Source: Oreohelix idahoensis
Taxonomy: Eukaryota; Mollusca; Gastropoda; Stylommatophora; Oreohelicidae
Direction of reading: 5' to 3'
Assembly: GCA_024509875.1 (NCBI GenBank)
Contig: JAMPIV010008527.1
Coordinates: forward strand, 248,001 to 312,000
Length of the DNA: 64,000 bases
Shown: positions 51,480 to 63,179 of the stretch, in pieces
Layout of the letters: every line of letters starts with the position of its first letter
Position numbering within the stretch: position 1 is the first letter of the stretch
Program-made: the position numbers and the translations under genes
Notes under the pieces: model-generated
The model's input: only the letters and a program-made list of their open reading frames with translations
The model's database searches: none
What the model was told of the DNA's origin: nothing

Positions 51480-52669
51480 GGCATGTTGAGCGCAATGCTA
51501 AGAGAGATGGGCTGATCAAATCGCATTTTTCGATTGAAACAATGCTACAGTTGATTAATAAACAGACGGAACGTTATTTGTGAAACTATACAGTGTGTTC
51601 AAAGTGGAAATAAACAACAATAATAAACACCAGTCATTAGTTAAGTCTGAATAATATTGCAGTCTACCAGCACATTATGGTCAGTTAACGTTATAGACAT
51701 CATAATGCATTCAGTGCTTACCATACAATACAACTACCTTACATACCAAATGTTCGACTAAAGTACGCCAATTTTTTTTATTGACATCAATCTGTTTGAA
51801 TGAACTGCTCATCAGTAGGCTACATATTTATTGTTGATATGAAGGTCAGTCTAGATTCACATACTACTTCATCATCATCACTGTTGGGCCAAAAAAAGTG
51901 GGCTTGAAATTGCAGCATCTTATCGCAGTTTTACATTTCAGTGGTACAAATGAAGAACAGTGGGATGTATGTCCGATTTCACCCAGAAGTCTGTCAATCC
52001 AGCTGCAGTATAATTCCTATTTATTAAGTTAATATTCATATTTATTGACATTTTACAAATGTTCACTGGATATTCTATCACTTAAAAGGTATAAAAACAT
52101 TGAGAAACTTAACAGATATAAGAAACATATTACTAGCGATATATGTTCTGACTCAAATAAAAATTCTACTGCTTTTTTTTTGAAGACATTCAAGTAGACA
52201 TCTGAGAGTGTATGAAGATGAAGAAGTAAAATAAAAATAATAATGGAATCCAAGCAGTTTTTAACAAATCCTGAACTTAGCAGAAAGCTTCTCATATTGT
52301 TAATACTTCTTTACTTGGAACATAGTTTTTTTAATCTAGTTTGGTTAATTTGCAACAAAATAATTGTGTTTTTTTTAAATCAGTTAACTTGCAATATGCA
52401 GATGTCAGTGAATAACTTGAATTCACCAGATGGCATTTTATCAGGTTTATATCTTTCTCCAGTTCTCTTTTCTCTGTTTTTTAGTTTTCCCCTAATTCTG
52501 TTACTTGGGAGATTCCAGATCAAGAACTGTCTTGTGATACTGCTGGTTTCAAGATTCTAGGGTATTAAAAAAAAAGGACAAAATTATGACTGGATGAAAT
52601 GGTTGCTAAGGAACACACATGACATCCTCGCCATCCATAAGTGATTCAAGCTTGCAATGTTAGTTTATT
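51480..52669 (+). other. TTC17 intron 1 sequence without recognised element
   Basis: AT-rich, only chance ORFs (for example 52243-52560). Confidence 0.4.
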
Positions 52670-53325
52670 TTTACCTACTCTCTTATGCATGGAGGCATGT
52701 CCGGAGTCATCCTTATATGACCACCAGCTATGCAAAATGCTATAGTATATAGATGTGGATGTGAACCTTTGTCTGTGAGGCTAATTACACCCTCATTGAC
52801 TCTTGAAATCATCCACACACTTCCATGGATTCCCCCTCTGGTGAAACTTGTTGTGAACCCAGTATTGCACACTAAGCTTTGAGAAGTAACTTGGGCCCCA
52901 GACGTAACTCTTTGGCTTTGACCTTGTTGACTGCATGCAGGAGGATCTCACTATGGACCCAGTGATAGGCAGGGAGAGCTGAGAAGTGGCTCTGTGCAGG
53001 ACATGATAATTCCTTGGGAGAGCCCAGTACCAGAGCACAGTACTTTAGCCCTGCATAGTTGGAGAGGCCCCCTTCGATGGCAGGGGAATGCACAGTATGG
53101 CACATGCTTCTTACTGCTCGCTTGGGACTAGATGTGATGATCCTTTAAATGCAAGCCAAGCTGGAGAAACTGGAGCTCATGACTTCAACTCAACACGTTT
53201 CGGAATGGCAGAAAAGGCATAGGAAAAGCCTAAATATATAGTGTAGATAATACCAAGGAGTCTTCAACTTGGTACTTGCTGCAAAAGAGCGAGAAGCTCA
53301 GCAGCTATAGTTAAACAACAACAAC
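52670..53325 (+). repeat. Interspersed repeat, copy 2 of a pair (other at 9.2 kb)
   Basis: Same blocks and orientation as 9215-9925, ending in AACAACAACAAC where copy 1 has only AATTCAACAGC. The (CAA)n end suggests a retrotransposed 3' tail, as in LINE E, although no coding similarity to LINE E is seen. Confidence 0.75.
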
Positions 53326-53760
53326 AACTTACTCTCTTGGAGTTTATTCATTGTTAATCTTTTTGTTTTATTTGAGCTTATCACCATGTTGTGCTTGAGG
53401 CATTTTCTGCAAAGAAGATTAATGCTTCTGTAGTTGTGCACTGTCTGCAAAGTATAAGCTGGTCATAATAAAAAGTACATTATTACATCTTTAATATTAT
53501 TATTGTTGTTTAACTAATGCTCATGAGTTCATCACTCCTTCATAACCAATGCCAAGCTGAAAATTTTGCATGCGTTCCATAGCTGTAGGGTGTTTGAAGC
53601 ATCTTCAATAATGTTATGCATACAGATGATAGATACAGTGTTAGTACGAATCATTATTTACTACTACTACTTATAATTAACCTTGTAACTACTACATGGG
53701 CTCATAACTAGTTAGCATATCCCTGATTTAAAACCTCAATAGAAGCTTCGGATCTTTAGA
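53326..53760. other. Intronic sequence without recognised feature
   Basis: No ORF or repeat recognised. Confidence 0.4.
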
Positions 53761-54120
53761 AACTGGTGTGGATCTACTGTCCTGGTCATGCAGGCGTACG
53801 AGGTAATGAGAGAGCTGATAGACTAGCTTCAAGAGCACCTATTGTGGGTACATTGGATATGGACAAGGGAGAGATACTGAGGACTATTAATGATTGCCTA
53901 TTAGATAATGATACTGCAAACTATGAATCATCAAGGCTAAGATTACTGGAATTTGGCACCAAATGTAAGATGGCAAGAATGGAAGTATGACAGGATGCAT
54001 CCGGGTGGTATACATCCAGCGCACAACAGGAACATTCAGCTTTCGACATTTGCTGAGGGAGCCTGAGCACCTGTAGGTTTACCCAGAGTGCAGTGATGTC
54101 GATTTTGTACAACAGTAACA
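53761..54120 (+). mobile_element. RNase H-type LINE remnant
   Basis: VWIYCPGHAGVRGNERADRL is the last RNase H block (His and Asp present), followed by a helical tail and stop at 53988. Nothing upstream encodes the earlier RNase H blocks. Wording differs from the I-like copies at 6.6 and 54.5 kb, so it is another family. Confidence 0.7.
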
Positions 54121-54429
54121 GTATTTCTGATTGGTCATTTTAATCTGAGTTTTTAAGAAGCTTAAGGGGTGATACATTGTAAAGTGTATTAATTTATTTT
54201 AGAACTGTATTCAACGATAGTAAAACAATTACATTATACTCCTCATGTCAGTAAGCATCTAAATTTTATCTTCCAACTGCTTGTTCCTTATAATTGTACC
54301 ATAAATGAATGAAGACCACATATATTACTACTCTGTGTAGTTCCCTGGGTCTTTGAAGAGACAAAGAAAGAATAGGTATAGGATTACTGTCTCATATTCT
54401 GAGAACAGCGCCATTTCTCCTATATTCAG

Positions 54430-55383
54430 TTTCTTCCTTTCTTCCCAGAAATGATAGAAAACATTCCAGGTATTGAGAAAAAGAACAGCCAGACTGAAAC
54501 AGAAAGAAGTGTCCTAACCACAGAAAACATGGAGAAACATCACCTAAGCAACACCTGGATCCATGCATACACAGATGGATCATCAACAAATGTAACAGAA
54601 GATGGAGGTGGAGGAGCCTTTCTGAGCTTTAGCAATGGCACAAAAAAAAAAAAAAGAAGCCTGTTAGTCACAGTAAGAAAATTCTCAAGTAACTTCAGAG
54701 CAGAGGCAGAAGTCTTGAAAACTGCAGCAGAAGTATGACAGAAGAAAGCTATGAGAGACAAGTAGCTTTCTTCACAAATGCTCTGTCAGTAATTGCAGTA
54801 CTCAAAAGTCAGAATAATACCAGCTTGGATGGCCTGAGAGTAACACTCCACAAACTATGTCAGCAATTCGAAACAGTTGTGATACAGTGGATCCCATCTT
54901 ACTGCAACATCTCTGGAAATGAAGAGACTGACAGATTGGCAAAGGAAGGTGGAAAGCTACCTCAACTTGACACTAAGCATAACTTATGAAGAGGCCAAAA
55001 GTTTAATCAAGAGCAGATACAGGAGCAAGTGGGAAGCAGAGCATCCAGGCCACCAAAAAAAGTGATGCACCTTCTTACCAGCTTAGCAGAAGTGAACAAG
55101 TGGTAATCCTCAGACTTTGCACAGGCCACAACACATTGGGATACCATCTATTCAACAAGCTAAAGATATGAACTATTGATGGTATAATTGTGGCACCTAT
55201 AAAATGACTGCTGAACATCTACTTCAAAGGTGCCCAACATATGAGGAACAGAGAAAGTGCTATGGCCATTACCAATACCATTCCTGGAAAAAGTCTCTGG
55301 AGATACCAACAGCCTCCTCAAGCTGACTACTGCTTACTTTGAACATTTTCAAGTCGACGTCTGAAAGTGAACGAAGAAGAAAA
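54430..55383 (+). mobile_element. I-like LINE 3' part with broken RNase H
   Basis: Reads WIHAYTDGSSTNVTEDGGGG (first Asp), NFRAEAEVLKTAAEV (Glu), then a stop. In another frame FFTNALSVIAVLKSQNN follows (the catalytic Asp of TDALSV replaced by Asn), then VIQWIPSYCNISGNEETDRL (His of SHC lost, last Asp kept). The Cys-rich end is decayed. Nucleotide end GAAAGTGAACGAAGAAGAAA. Confidence 0.85.
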
Positions 55384-55721
55384 TGTTTCTTCATTTCCTT
55401 CCACCAGCAAATAAGCCTATCAACACACACAGACACTTGGAAACTATAATTGACAAAAACAGAAGATAGATGACTTAATTTGTAAAATTTAATTTAATTT
55501 TTAAAAAAGCCATCTGCCAGGAATAGACTGCAGAACGTTTGCTTGGAAGGGAAGCATTCTAACAACTAAACTACTTTGGTATATGTGGTGTTTGAAATCT
55601 ATTTTAATGAATATCTCCCTCAGTCAGTATTGTGTTACTTGCATACATACCATACAAATTATTAGAGAAGATGTGTCACTATACTTCACAGATGTTTATT
55701 TTATTACATTGATTTTCACAG
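55384..55721 (+). other. Intron 1 end
   Basis: AT-rich; finishes with a TTTTCACAG acceptor at 55721. Confidence 0.5.
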
Positions 55722-55866
55722 GCTGACTCTGTATACAATTTGCGTCGACCATATGACCTTGTGGCTTTCATGAGGCAAGAAGACAGAGCAACAATGTTAA
55801 ATATGCTTAAAAAGGAATTACTGACAAGAAAAGATGAAATTGACAAAAATGAAGATAGAGATACAG
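55722..55866 (+). CDS. TTC17: TTC17 exon 2
   Basis: 145 nt between TTTTCACAG and GTAAGC. In phase 0 it reads ADSVYNLRRPYDLVAFMRQE, DRATMLNMLKKELLTRK and DEIDKNEDRDT plus one base. The vertebrate counterpart has NLKHPHDLVILMRQE and later ENEDRDTGLEQ, the same spacing. Extracellular/luminal N-terminal region, charged and helical. Next intron phase 1. Confidence 0.93.
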
Positions 55867-55929
55867 GTAAGCTTTATTACTGATGCAGAGAATAGTGCTA
55901 TAATTGCTGTAACTGATGCATCAAAACAA

Positions 55930-56600
55930 TATAGAGACAACTTATGAAATGGGCTAAAACAACTATAAAAGCCATATTCAAGCCCAAAGGGGACAGAGAT
56001 CATTCAGGTCACATAAAATATGATGCCTATCACCAGCTATCTAGACAAGACCAGGTCATCATTTTACGCTTATTTACTGGTCACAATAGGTTGAGGTACC
56101 ATCTATATCACAAGTACAGGATTCTTCTTCTTCTTTGATCCTTAGCCGCCGACCGTCAAAGCAGTCAGTGGCCATCACGCCTAGTGGCGTCTTGTAGGGC
56201 AACAACAAATTGATTCCACTTTGCTCGGTCGGCGGCCATCCTTCGTACAGTGCCCCAACTCTGGTTCATTCTTTGTATCTCAGCCTCCACAGTCCTCCGC
56301 CAGGTTGTTTTTGGTCGGCCTCTCTTTCGTTTTCCTTCAGGGGTCCAAAGCATAGCTGTTCTTGTGAGTACAGGATTCGTCCAACAGATCTCTGCTCCTG
56401 TGGCACCAGCCCTATGACAGCCGAACATCTGCTCCAGTCCTGTCCAACATATAGCTGAGAACGGAGTGGCATATGGCAACAACCCACTTCTCTCAACGAA
56501 AACTGTTTGGAGATGTCAGGAACCTTGAGCTGACTGCTGCCTTTATTAGAGTTATTAATGTAGAAGTCTGAGGGCGAACGAAGAAGAGGAAGTAACTTGT
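55930..56600 (+). mobile_element. I-like LINE 3' end, interrupted by LINE A
   Basis: Left part reads KYDAYHQLSRQDQVIILRLF and TGHNRLRYHLYHKYRI. After the LINE A insertion it goes on RIRPTDLCSCGTSPMTAEHL and LQSCPTYS-stop, completing the Cys/His C-terminus. Ends GAGGGCGAACGAAGAAGAGG. Confidence 0.88.
56125..56366 (-). mobile_element. LINE A insertion inside I-like LINE
   Basis: A perfect 12-bp duplication AGTACAGGATTC (56113-56124, 56367-56378). The minus strand encodes LTRTAMLWTPEGKRKRGRPK, WRRTVEAEIQRMNQSWGTVR and ends GGATCAAAGAAGAAGAA. It is 242 bp. Confidence 0.95.
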
Positions 56601-56689
56601 GTAGAGGGCTGTGCATGGGTATTTCGTACCTGCTGTAGACAGTTGTGATTTTGTCATTTTAATCCATGTTTATAAAATCTTCATTTTTC

Positions 56690-57110
56690 TTTCATGCTCC
56701 CAAAGGAGCATGACGCCCCCATTGCAGTTGACCAGTAGGAAGCCTGCGCAATAAAATTATGTGAACATTTGCAGTGGCAGTTTCTGCAGCAGTTACGTTG
56801 TAGCTAGTTTTATTCCATTCTCTAGACATGGTCGAACCATCTTAGTTTCCCACGCAGGTCTGCAGGGTTGAATTTCGAGGCCATGACATCTGGTTGCAGA
56901 CCTTGTTCCTTCGTGTTATCTTGACCACCTTTCTCAAATACCTCATTTCTGAGGTTTTTGTGGGTTAATGGTCGTTGCCCATGTCTCAGATCTGTAAGTC
57001 AAGACTGGCACATATGTGAAGTGGTCTACAGCCATCTTCATCTTGTGGCCATTTTCTCTTTTGCTCAAGAATCCTCAATTTATAGCTTGGAAGAGTCTGT
57101 CAGCTCAGAA
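56690..57110 (-). mobile_element. LINE C fragment, old and decayed
   Basis: Nucleotide blocks run parallel to 41850-42150: GACATGGTCGAACCATCTTA, GACCACCTTTCTCAAATACC, TCATTTCTGAGGTTT, AAGACTGGCACATATGTG, AGAATCCTCAATTTATAGC. No open frame. Confidence 0.75.
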
Positions 57111-57137
57111 AATTTATTAGTTTTTTTAAAGTATAAT

Positions 57138-57498
57138 TTTTTTTTTTTTTTCGTACGCCCGCTAATACTTGAGGCGAAATCTCAGGTTATTATTTTTTTA
57201 ATGTCTAGCCTGACATTGATTTTTATGTGAGTATCCTATTTTCTTGTACAGAGACAAGAGTCCCTCGCCATTCAGGCATATACTCGCCGTTTTCGGAGGT
57301 ACCCATTAGAGCTGGGTCGGCTCAGGAGCCGCCAGTCCCTGGTCGACGACAATGCTTCAAATGTCCTCGCCAGGTCTCGAGTTAATCCAGTCCAAATCCC
57401 GGTCGACGAAAAATCCTCAAATGCCGTCGCCCGGGTTTGATCCTGAATCACCCGGTCGCCAGAGCGGTGTTGTAACCACTACGCTAGCGCGGCTCCTC
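57138..57498 (-). mobile_element. tRNA-derived SINE, family 2, full copy
   Basis: A perfect 12-bp duplication TTAAAGTATAAT (57126-57137, 57499-57510). The minus strand starts AGGAGCCGCGCTAGCGTAGT (box A: TAGCGTAGTGG) with box B-like GGATCAAACCC, then an inner repeat and a tail CGAGTATTAGCGGGCGTACG followed by A residues. Confidence 0.93.
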
Positions 57499-57510
57499 TT
57501 AAAGTATAAT

Positions 57511-57779
57511 AACTTAGGGAATTGGTGTATACAATATTTAATGTATTCAAGTATGCAAGTACATTCAAATTGAATAGCTTGGTTACTTTAGAATAGAACA
57601 GTATGGATTAAAGTTAATTAGCTTGTCATTTTCAGGGGCCATGTCATGAACAATGAAGGGTTACAGAAACGACTAGAGGCAACAAGTAAAGTTCCCTGTT
57701 GTTACTTTCTTGGCCGGATTAAATGTATGCTAGAGCTATCAAGAAATAAAGAACAAGAAAGTTAAGACTGTCATAAATT
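57511..57779. other. Intron 2 sequence without recognised element
   Basis: AT-rich, nothing recognised. Confidence 0.4.
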
Positions 57780-58065
57780 GGTGCTGGCGTAGAATAGAAT
57801 TGAAATAGTATGATGAGGCCGCCAATGTGGACCTGATGACAAAAACCTGACCAGTGCCAGTGGAACAAGAGATGAGAAGAAGATGCTGGCGATGGATAGG
57901 ACACCTGCTGATAGCATTACAAGGCAGTCCTTGTTCTAGAATCCTTAGGGTAAGATAGATGAAGGGAGACCACACAAAAAACACATGGACAAGAGAACTG
58001 GAGACAGAAATAAAATAGAATATCGAAAGATCAATTGAGCAGAAAGCACAGAGCAGGAAGACCCA
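57780..58065 (+). mobile_element. LINE D fragment
   Basis: GTGCCAGTGGAACAAGAGAT, GAAGAAGATGCTGGCGATGG and ATAGGACACCTGCTGATAGC follow the LINE D C-terminal coding region in order. Stops are present. Confidence 0.75.
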
Positions 58066-58069
58066 TGCT

Positions 58070-58250
58070 CAGTTCAATCAATCAATCAATACCCTTTAGC
58101 TCCCCGAGGAGCATAGGCCTTCAACAAACACATGCCAAGTCTTCCTGTCCTGTACCATCCGCTCAAGTTATTTCCCAGTTACTGCATGAATTTGATGAAG
58201 GCCGTTGCTCCTTGGGTAGCTTAATGGTAAAGATGATAGCTGTTAAGATA
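58070..58250 (-). mobile_element. LINE D 3' end, opposed to its neighbour
   Basis: (ATCA)n at 58073-58088 then CTCCCCGAGGAGCATAGGCC and TTCAACAAACACATGCCAAG, the family 3' end on the minus strand with an ATTG-type tail. Confidence 0.75.
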
Positions 58251-58435
58251 GTATTTTAGAGGTCACTCAGTACAAAGTACTTAAGCATCAAACATGTTCT
58301 ACTGGGACTTTGACCTGCATTAGGTTTTTGTTTTTTTTAAACCAGGAGTGATGTCTTTGTGAAGTAAAGTTCAAAGAAGTAAAAAAATCAAAAGCATAAT
58401 ATTTGAATCATTGTAATAGTTGTATTCATTACTAT

Positions 58436-58836
58436 GGCTGGGACCTGTAACGATTAATTGATTGATCGGTAAAACATTTTTAATTGATTAATTGATAAAA
58501 CAAATTTTAATAGATTATTCCATTTTTAGCAAAAAAAATTTTCTAAAATGCCAGTTTGCTAAGTTAGATGTGTGTGGTATGGAATTTGGCAAGTATGGTC
58601 AATAGTAATAAATTGTTTGGTTGTAACTTTTCAGTATTTTCATTATATTTTCAGAGCGATGTTGCTTTATAATCAGTAAATAAAATAAAGTCCTTCGTAA
58701 TAAAAAAAAAATAAAAAATTATTTGTGATTTTTTATAATTTGTCAAATTGTTCAAAATTGATTGTTTAATCTTCGATTAAAGAAATTTGATTCATCAGTT
58801 CAGTAAGATTTTTTTTTTTTTAATCAATCCCAGCCC
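58436..58836. mobile_element. hAT-like MITE
   Basis: The ends GGCTGGGACC and (reverse complement) GGGCTGGGATTGATT match the common hAT terminal form. The body is rich in ATTGATTAATTG palindromes. Flanks TTCATTAC and ATCATTAC are a plausible 8-bp duplication. No ORF. Confidence 0.65.
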
Positions 58837-58849
58837 TAATCATTACCCT

Positions 58850-59340
58850 TCAGCTACCCAAGGACCATAATTCTTCAGTATATTCCTGCCAAACCTTCCT
58901 GTCCTGTGCCATCCTTTCAGGGTCTTTCCATCTATTTTTTTTACCCCTGTCATGCCTGTCTCCAGTTCTCTTCTCCATGTAGTTTTTGGTTTAACTCTAC
59001 ATCTCTTACCCTGGGGACTCTAGAGCAAGGACTACATTGTCATGCTATAAACAGGTTTCCTTAACGTATGACCTACCCAGCACCAACATTTTCTTCTCAC
59101 CCCCTGTTCTACAGGCACCCATCTTGCCACCGTTTCCTCGTCGGCTATCTTGCCACGCCATTCTAATCCCTCTATTCCATGCAAGCATCCATCCATAAAA
59201 TTTTGCAACTTCCTGGCCGTCACTTCAGCTGCTTTCCATGCCTCAGAACCACACAATAGGACTGCCTCGGCATCTGAGCCCAAGATTGCCACTTTCGTGT
59301 TGGGCCTGATTTCCCCTGACCTCCACACATTTCAGTAGTC
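58850..59340 (-). mobile_element. LINE D 3' region
   Basis: The minus strand encodes LLCGSEAWKAAEVTARKLQN, FMDGCLHGIEGLEWRGKIAD, CWCWVGHTLRKPVYSM and, past stops, the 3' end seen on + as CCTTCCTGTCCTGTGCCATC. The frame at 59032-59328 is open, but the upstream RT is missing. Confidence 0.8.
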
Positions 59341-59599
59341 CTGTTCTTTCTCTGTTTCTTCAGAGACTCCTGGAAACTACCACCGGGTGAACTCTCCGTA
59401 CGCTTTGTCAGAAAAAAGGAAGAGTTTATTTTTTTAAAGAAAGTCTCAGCATTTTAAACAAATAATGTATGGATAGATGGTAATAAAAGTGAATTGGGGT
59501 AAACTTTGCAGCACAAAAACAGAATAAATAATACACAAAAGTATGTTCCAGGCACTCGTGAGAAACAAATAATTAATAAACTAGACAACAGAAAAGCAA

Positions 59600-59710
59600 C
59601 AGAAGTGATAGGCTTACCGGGGACTCAAGCCCAAGACCTTCCGAACGGCACCACCACCTAGCTAAGGCAGCGAAGCATTACTATCCTCTCAGCCAACTAG
59701 GCACAAAAAG
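59600..59710 (-). mobile_element. tRNA-like SINE head, family 3
   Basis: The minus strand reads CTAGTTGGCTGAGAGGATAG (box A-like TGGCTGAGAGG) and, about 55 bp on, GGGCTTGAGTCCCCGG (box B-like). It looks like a tRNA(Leu/Ser)-derived head. Boundaries not defined. Confidence 0.5.
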
Positions 59711-59814
59711 GGACCTTCTTTTACTGTTTTCATTTCCCACTCTGATTTGTTAAAGTGCTTCTACATTAGGTTTTATTCAGCCATATCTATTTCTGTGGTG
59801 TTATATGTATCCCT

Positions 59815-61723
59815 TATTATTGTTATTGCTGCAAGATTATTATTGTTATTGCTGCAAGATTATTATTGTTATTGCTGCAAGATTATTATTGTTATTGCTG
59901 CAAGATTATTATTGTTATTGCTGCAAGATTATTATTGTTATTGCTGCAAGATTATTATTGTTATTGCTGCAAGATTATTATTGTTATTGCTGCAAGATTA
60001 TTATTGTTATTGCTGCAAGATTATTATTGTTATTGCTGCAAGATTATTATTGTTATTGCTACAAGATTATTATTGTTAATGCTGCAAGATTATTATTGTT
60101 ATTGCTGCAAGATTATTATTGTTATTGCTAAAAGATTATTATTGTTATTGCTGCAAGATTATTATTGTTATTGCTACAAGATTATTATTGTTATTGCTGC
60201 AAGATTATTATTGTTATTGCTACAAGATTATTATTGTTATTGCTACAAGATTATTATTGTTATTGCTACAAGATTATTATTGTTATTGCTGCAAGATTAT
60301 TATTGTAATTGCTACAAGATTATTATTGTTATTGCTGCAAGATTATTATTGTTATTGCTACAAGATTATTATTGTTAATGCTGCAAGATTATTATTGTTA
60401 TTGCTGCAAGATTATTATTGTTAATGCTGCAAGATTATTATTGTTATTGCTGCAAGATTATTATTGTTATTGCTACAAGATTATTATTGTTAATGCTGCA
60501 AGATTATTATTGTTATTGCTGCAAGATTATTATTGTTATTGCTAAAAGATTATTATTGTTATTGCTGCAAGATTATTATTGTTATTGCTACAAGATTATT
60601 ATTGTTATTGCTAAAAGATTATTATTGTTATTGCTGCAAGATTATTATTGTTATTGCTACAAGATTATTATTGTTATTGCTGCAAGATTATTATTGTTAT
60701 TGCTGCAAGATTATTATTGTTATTGCTGCAAGATTATTATTGTTAATGCTACAAGATTATTATTGTTAATGCTGCAAGATTATTATTGTTATTGCTACAA
60801 GGTTATTATTGTTATTGCTGCAAGATTATTATTGTTATTGCTACAAGATTATTATTGTTATTGCTACAAGATTATTATTGTTATTGCTGCAAGATTATTA
60901 TTGTTATTGCTACACGATTATTATTGTTAATGCTGCAAGATTATTATTGTTATCGCTACAAGATTATTATTGTTATCGCTGCAAGATTATTATTGTTATT
61001 GCTACAAGATTATTATTGTTATTGCTACAAGATTATTATTGTTAATGCTGCAAGATTATTATTGTTATTGCTACATGATTATTATTGTTATCGCTGCAAG
61101 ATTATTATTGTTATCGCTACAAGATTATTATTGTTATTGCTACAAGATTATTATTGTTAATGCTGCAAGATTATTATTGTTATTGCTACAAGATTATTAT
61201 TGTTAATGCTGCAAGATTATTATTGTTATTGCTGCAAGATTATAATTGTTATTGCTACAAGATTATTATTGTTAATGCTGCAAGATTATTATTGTTATTG
61301 CTGCAAGATTATTATTGTTATTGCTACAAGATTATTATTGTTAATGCTGCAAGATTATTATTGTTATTGCTACAAGATTATTATTGTTATCGCTGCAAGA
61401 TTATTATTGTTATTGCTACAAGATTATTATTGTTATTGCTACAAGATTATTATTGTTAATGCTGCAAGATTATTATTGTTATTGCTACAAGATTATTATT
61501 GTTATTGCTACAAGATTATTATTGTTAATGCTGCAAGATTATTATTGTTATTGCTACAAGATTATTATTGTTATTGCTAAAAGATTATTATTGTTATTGC
61601 TACAAGATTATTATTGTTATCGCTACAAGATTATTATTGTTATCGCTGCAAGATTATTATTGTTATCGCTGCAAGATTATTATTGTTATTGCTGCAAGAT
61701 TATTATTGTTAATGCTGCAAGAA
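59815..61723. repeat. 23-bp minisatellite, about 83 copies, in TTC17 intron 2
   Basis: Unit TTATTATTGTTATTGCTGCA plus AGA. The first ten or so copies are identical (GCTGC). Later copies mix GCTGC, GCTAC and GCTAA, and GTTATTG with GTTAATG or GTTATCG. 23 is not a multiple of 3, so each plus-strand frame cycles through all three, giving a 23-residue peptide repeat (LLLLLLQDYYCYCCKIIIVI...). This is an artefact of period, not a gene. Confidence 0.97.
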
Positions 61724-61751
61724 TGGTGTCCAACTTAAAATTTCATCACTT

Positions 61752-62006
61752 TTCAGCTCCCCAAGGAGCATAAGCCTTCAACAAACGTATGCCAAGTCTT
61801 CCTGTCCTGTGCCATCAGTTCAAGTTTTTCCATGCCTTCCACCTTCCTTTCATGTTGGGCTCCAGTTCTCTTCTCCATGTGTTCTTCAGCCTCCTCTGCC
61901 TCTCTTACCTTAAGGGTTCCAGAACAAGGACTACCTTGTAATACTGTCAGCAGGTTTCCTCAGTGTTTGTCCCATCCATCGCCAGCATCACCTCATCTCT
62001 TAATGA
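61752..62006 (-). mobile_element. LINE D 3' end
   Basis: CTCCCCAAGGAGCATAAGCC and TTCAACAAACGTATGCC at the left, CCCATCCATCGCCAGCATCA at the right. A SINE sits at its truncated end. Confidence 0.8.
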
Positions 62007-62274
62007 AGGAAAGGATCCCGTTACACGCCCATTGAGGCATATTGGGAATACGGTGTTAGGCCCATATTTTCTTGACCATCGGCACACTAGGGGTGATGTG
62101 GTCAGCATCACGCCGGCTGCCTTAACCTTTCCAGAGTTGCTCTGGTACCCAATTGGGACTGGGTCGACCCAGGAGCCGTTTGCGGCCTAAAAAAATTCCA
62201 CATCATCTGGGGATCGAACCATAGACCACTGAGCTAGGAAGCCAGTGCACTAACCACTGTGCTACTGCGGCTCC
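62007..62274 (-). mobile_element. tRNA-derived SINE, family 1
   Basis: A 13-bp duplication CATCTCTTAATGA / CATCTCTTGATGA (61994-62006, 62275-62287, one mismatch). The minus strand starts GGGAGCCGCAGTAGCACAGT and has GGTTCGATCCCC as box B. Confidence 0.92.
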
Positions 62275-62606
62275 CATCTCTTGATGAGAATTTAGAATTA
62301 TTTCTTGATAAATTTGACATTTCCATTGTGACTTTTAAACTTCGTTAAAATATTTACTGAGGATGCATCTGTGCTAAATTAATATGGAATTGAAATAATT
62401 ACAGTTTTCTGTACCTGTATTTTGAATCCATTAAGAAAGTCACTGGTTTAATTCAAGTGAAGAAATGGAACATGTTAGCCCAAGTGGCACAGGTTTCTTG
62501 CTGAAGATAAGAGGAGTTACAAAGGAAAGATTACTAAAATAAGATTGTATCCGTACATGTGGTCTCAGTGTGTATCACTAATTATTGTTTTCTGTCATTT
62601 ATCCAG

Positions 62607-62721
62607 GTCTTGAACAAAAGTTTTACAGGACAAATCCAGACTGCATTGAGGCTGGGAAACCACTGCCTGAGTTTGATTTATACATTAGCACGGTGCTGCC
62701 ACTGGAAAATAAAGGAATACG
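62607..62721 (+). CDS. TTC17: TTC17 exon 3
   Basis: 115 nt after a TTATCCAG acceptor. With the last base of exon 2 it reads GLEQKFYRTNPDCIEAGKP, LPEFDLYISTVLPLENKGIR (last codon completed in exon 4). The vertebrate counterpart has GLEQR, DPDCIKA, DLDLY and LESKDI at the same spacing. The donor is GTATTT, phase 2. No later exon was found: the open stretch at 62976-63150 is out of phase and unlike TTC17. Confidence 0.92.
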
Positions 62722-62783
62722 GTATTTGATTATTCTGGCTTGATTTAGGAGGGTAGTCATGCTATTACTTTACTATCATTAAT

Positions 62784-62818
62784 TTTAACCTATGTTTTGA
62801 CCACATGGCCTTCGTCAG
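62784..62818 (-). mobile_element. Possible relic of a Penelope-type hammerhead region
   Basis: The minus strand reads CTGACGA, AGGCCATGTGGT, CAAAAC. This follows the hammerhead layout at 43.7 kb but with one change in each invariant core segment (CTGATGA and GAAAC expected). No target duplication was found. Confidence 0.3.
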
Positions 62819-63179
62819 GGGCAGACAAACAAAAAGAGAAAAAGAAGTGAGGATAATACAAAGCGTTGGTCAGACGTATTCACGCATGATTGTCGCCGAT
62901 GAATGGGTTGTATTGTTCTCACTTATTTTTGATGTTTCTCACTTAGCGCTCAGTTTCTTATTTGTTTCTGTCCAGCCTATCGTTTGGTTTGGTTTTAATG
63001 ACCATCTTCACTGCACACTGACAACTTCATCAGTACTCCGATCTCCTCCCTTAGATCATGGAACAGTGCACGAACTCTGTAGCACCAGTGAAGATCCCAA
63101 TGTGTGTATACAGGAATTGCAATTCTATAAATATGTTTTTGTGGTGGGTAGGTTTATTAATTTGTAAGTTTTGCTAGGG

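Noticed and set aside
59747..61773. A set of long overlapping plus-strand ORFs (up to 170 codons) rich in Leu, Ile, Tyr and Cys
   Set aside because: They are read-through of the 23-bp minisatellite; each frame gives the same 23-residue repeat and there is no gene-like start or flank.
62976..63150. Open stretch after a GTCCAG and before a GTGGGT, as a possible TTC17 exon 4
   Set aside because: With the phase-2 end of exon 3 the required frame meets TGA within 15 codons, and the open frame shows no similarity to TTC17.
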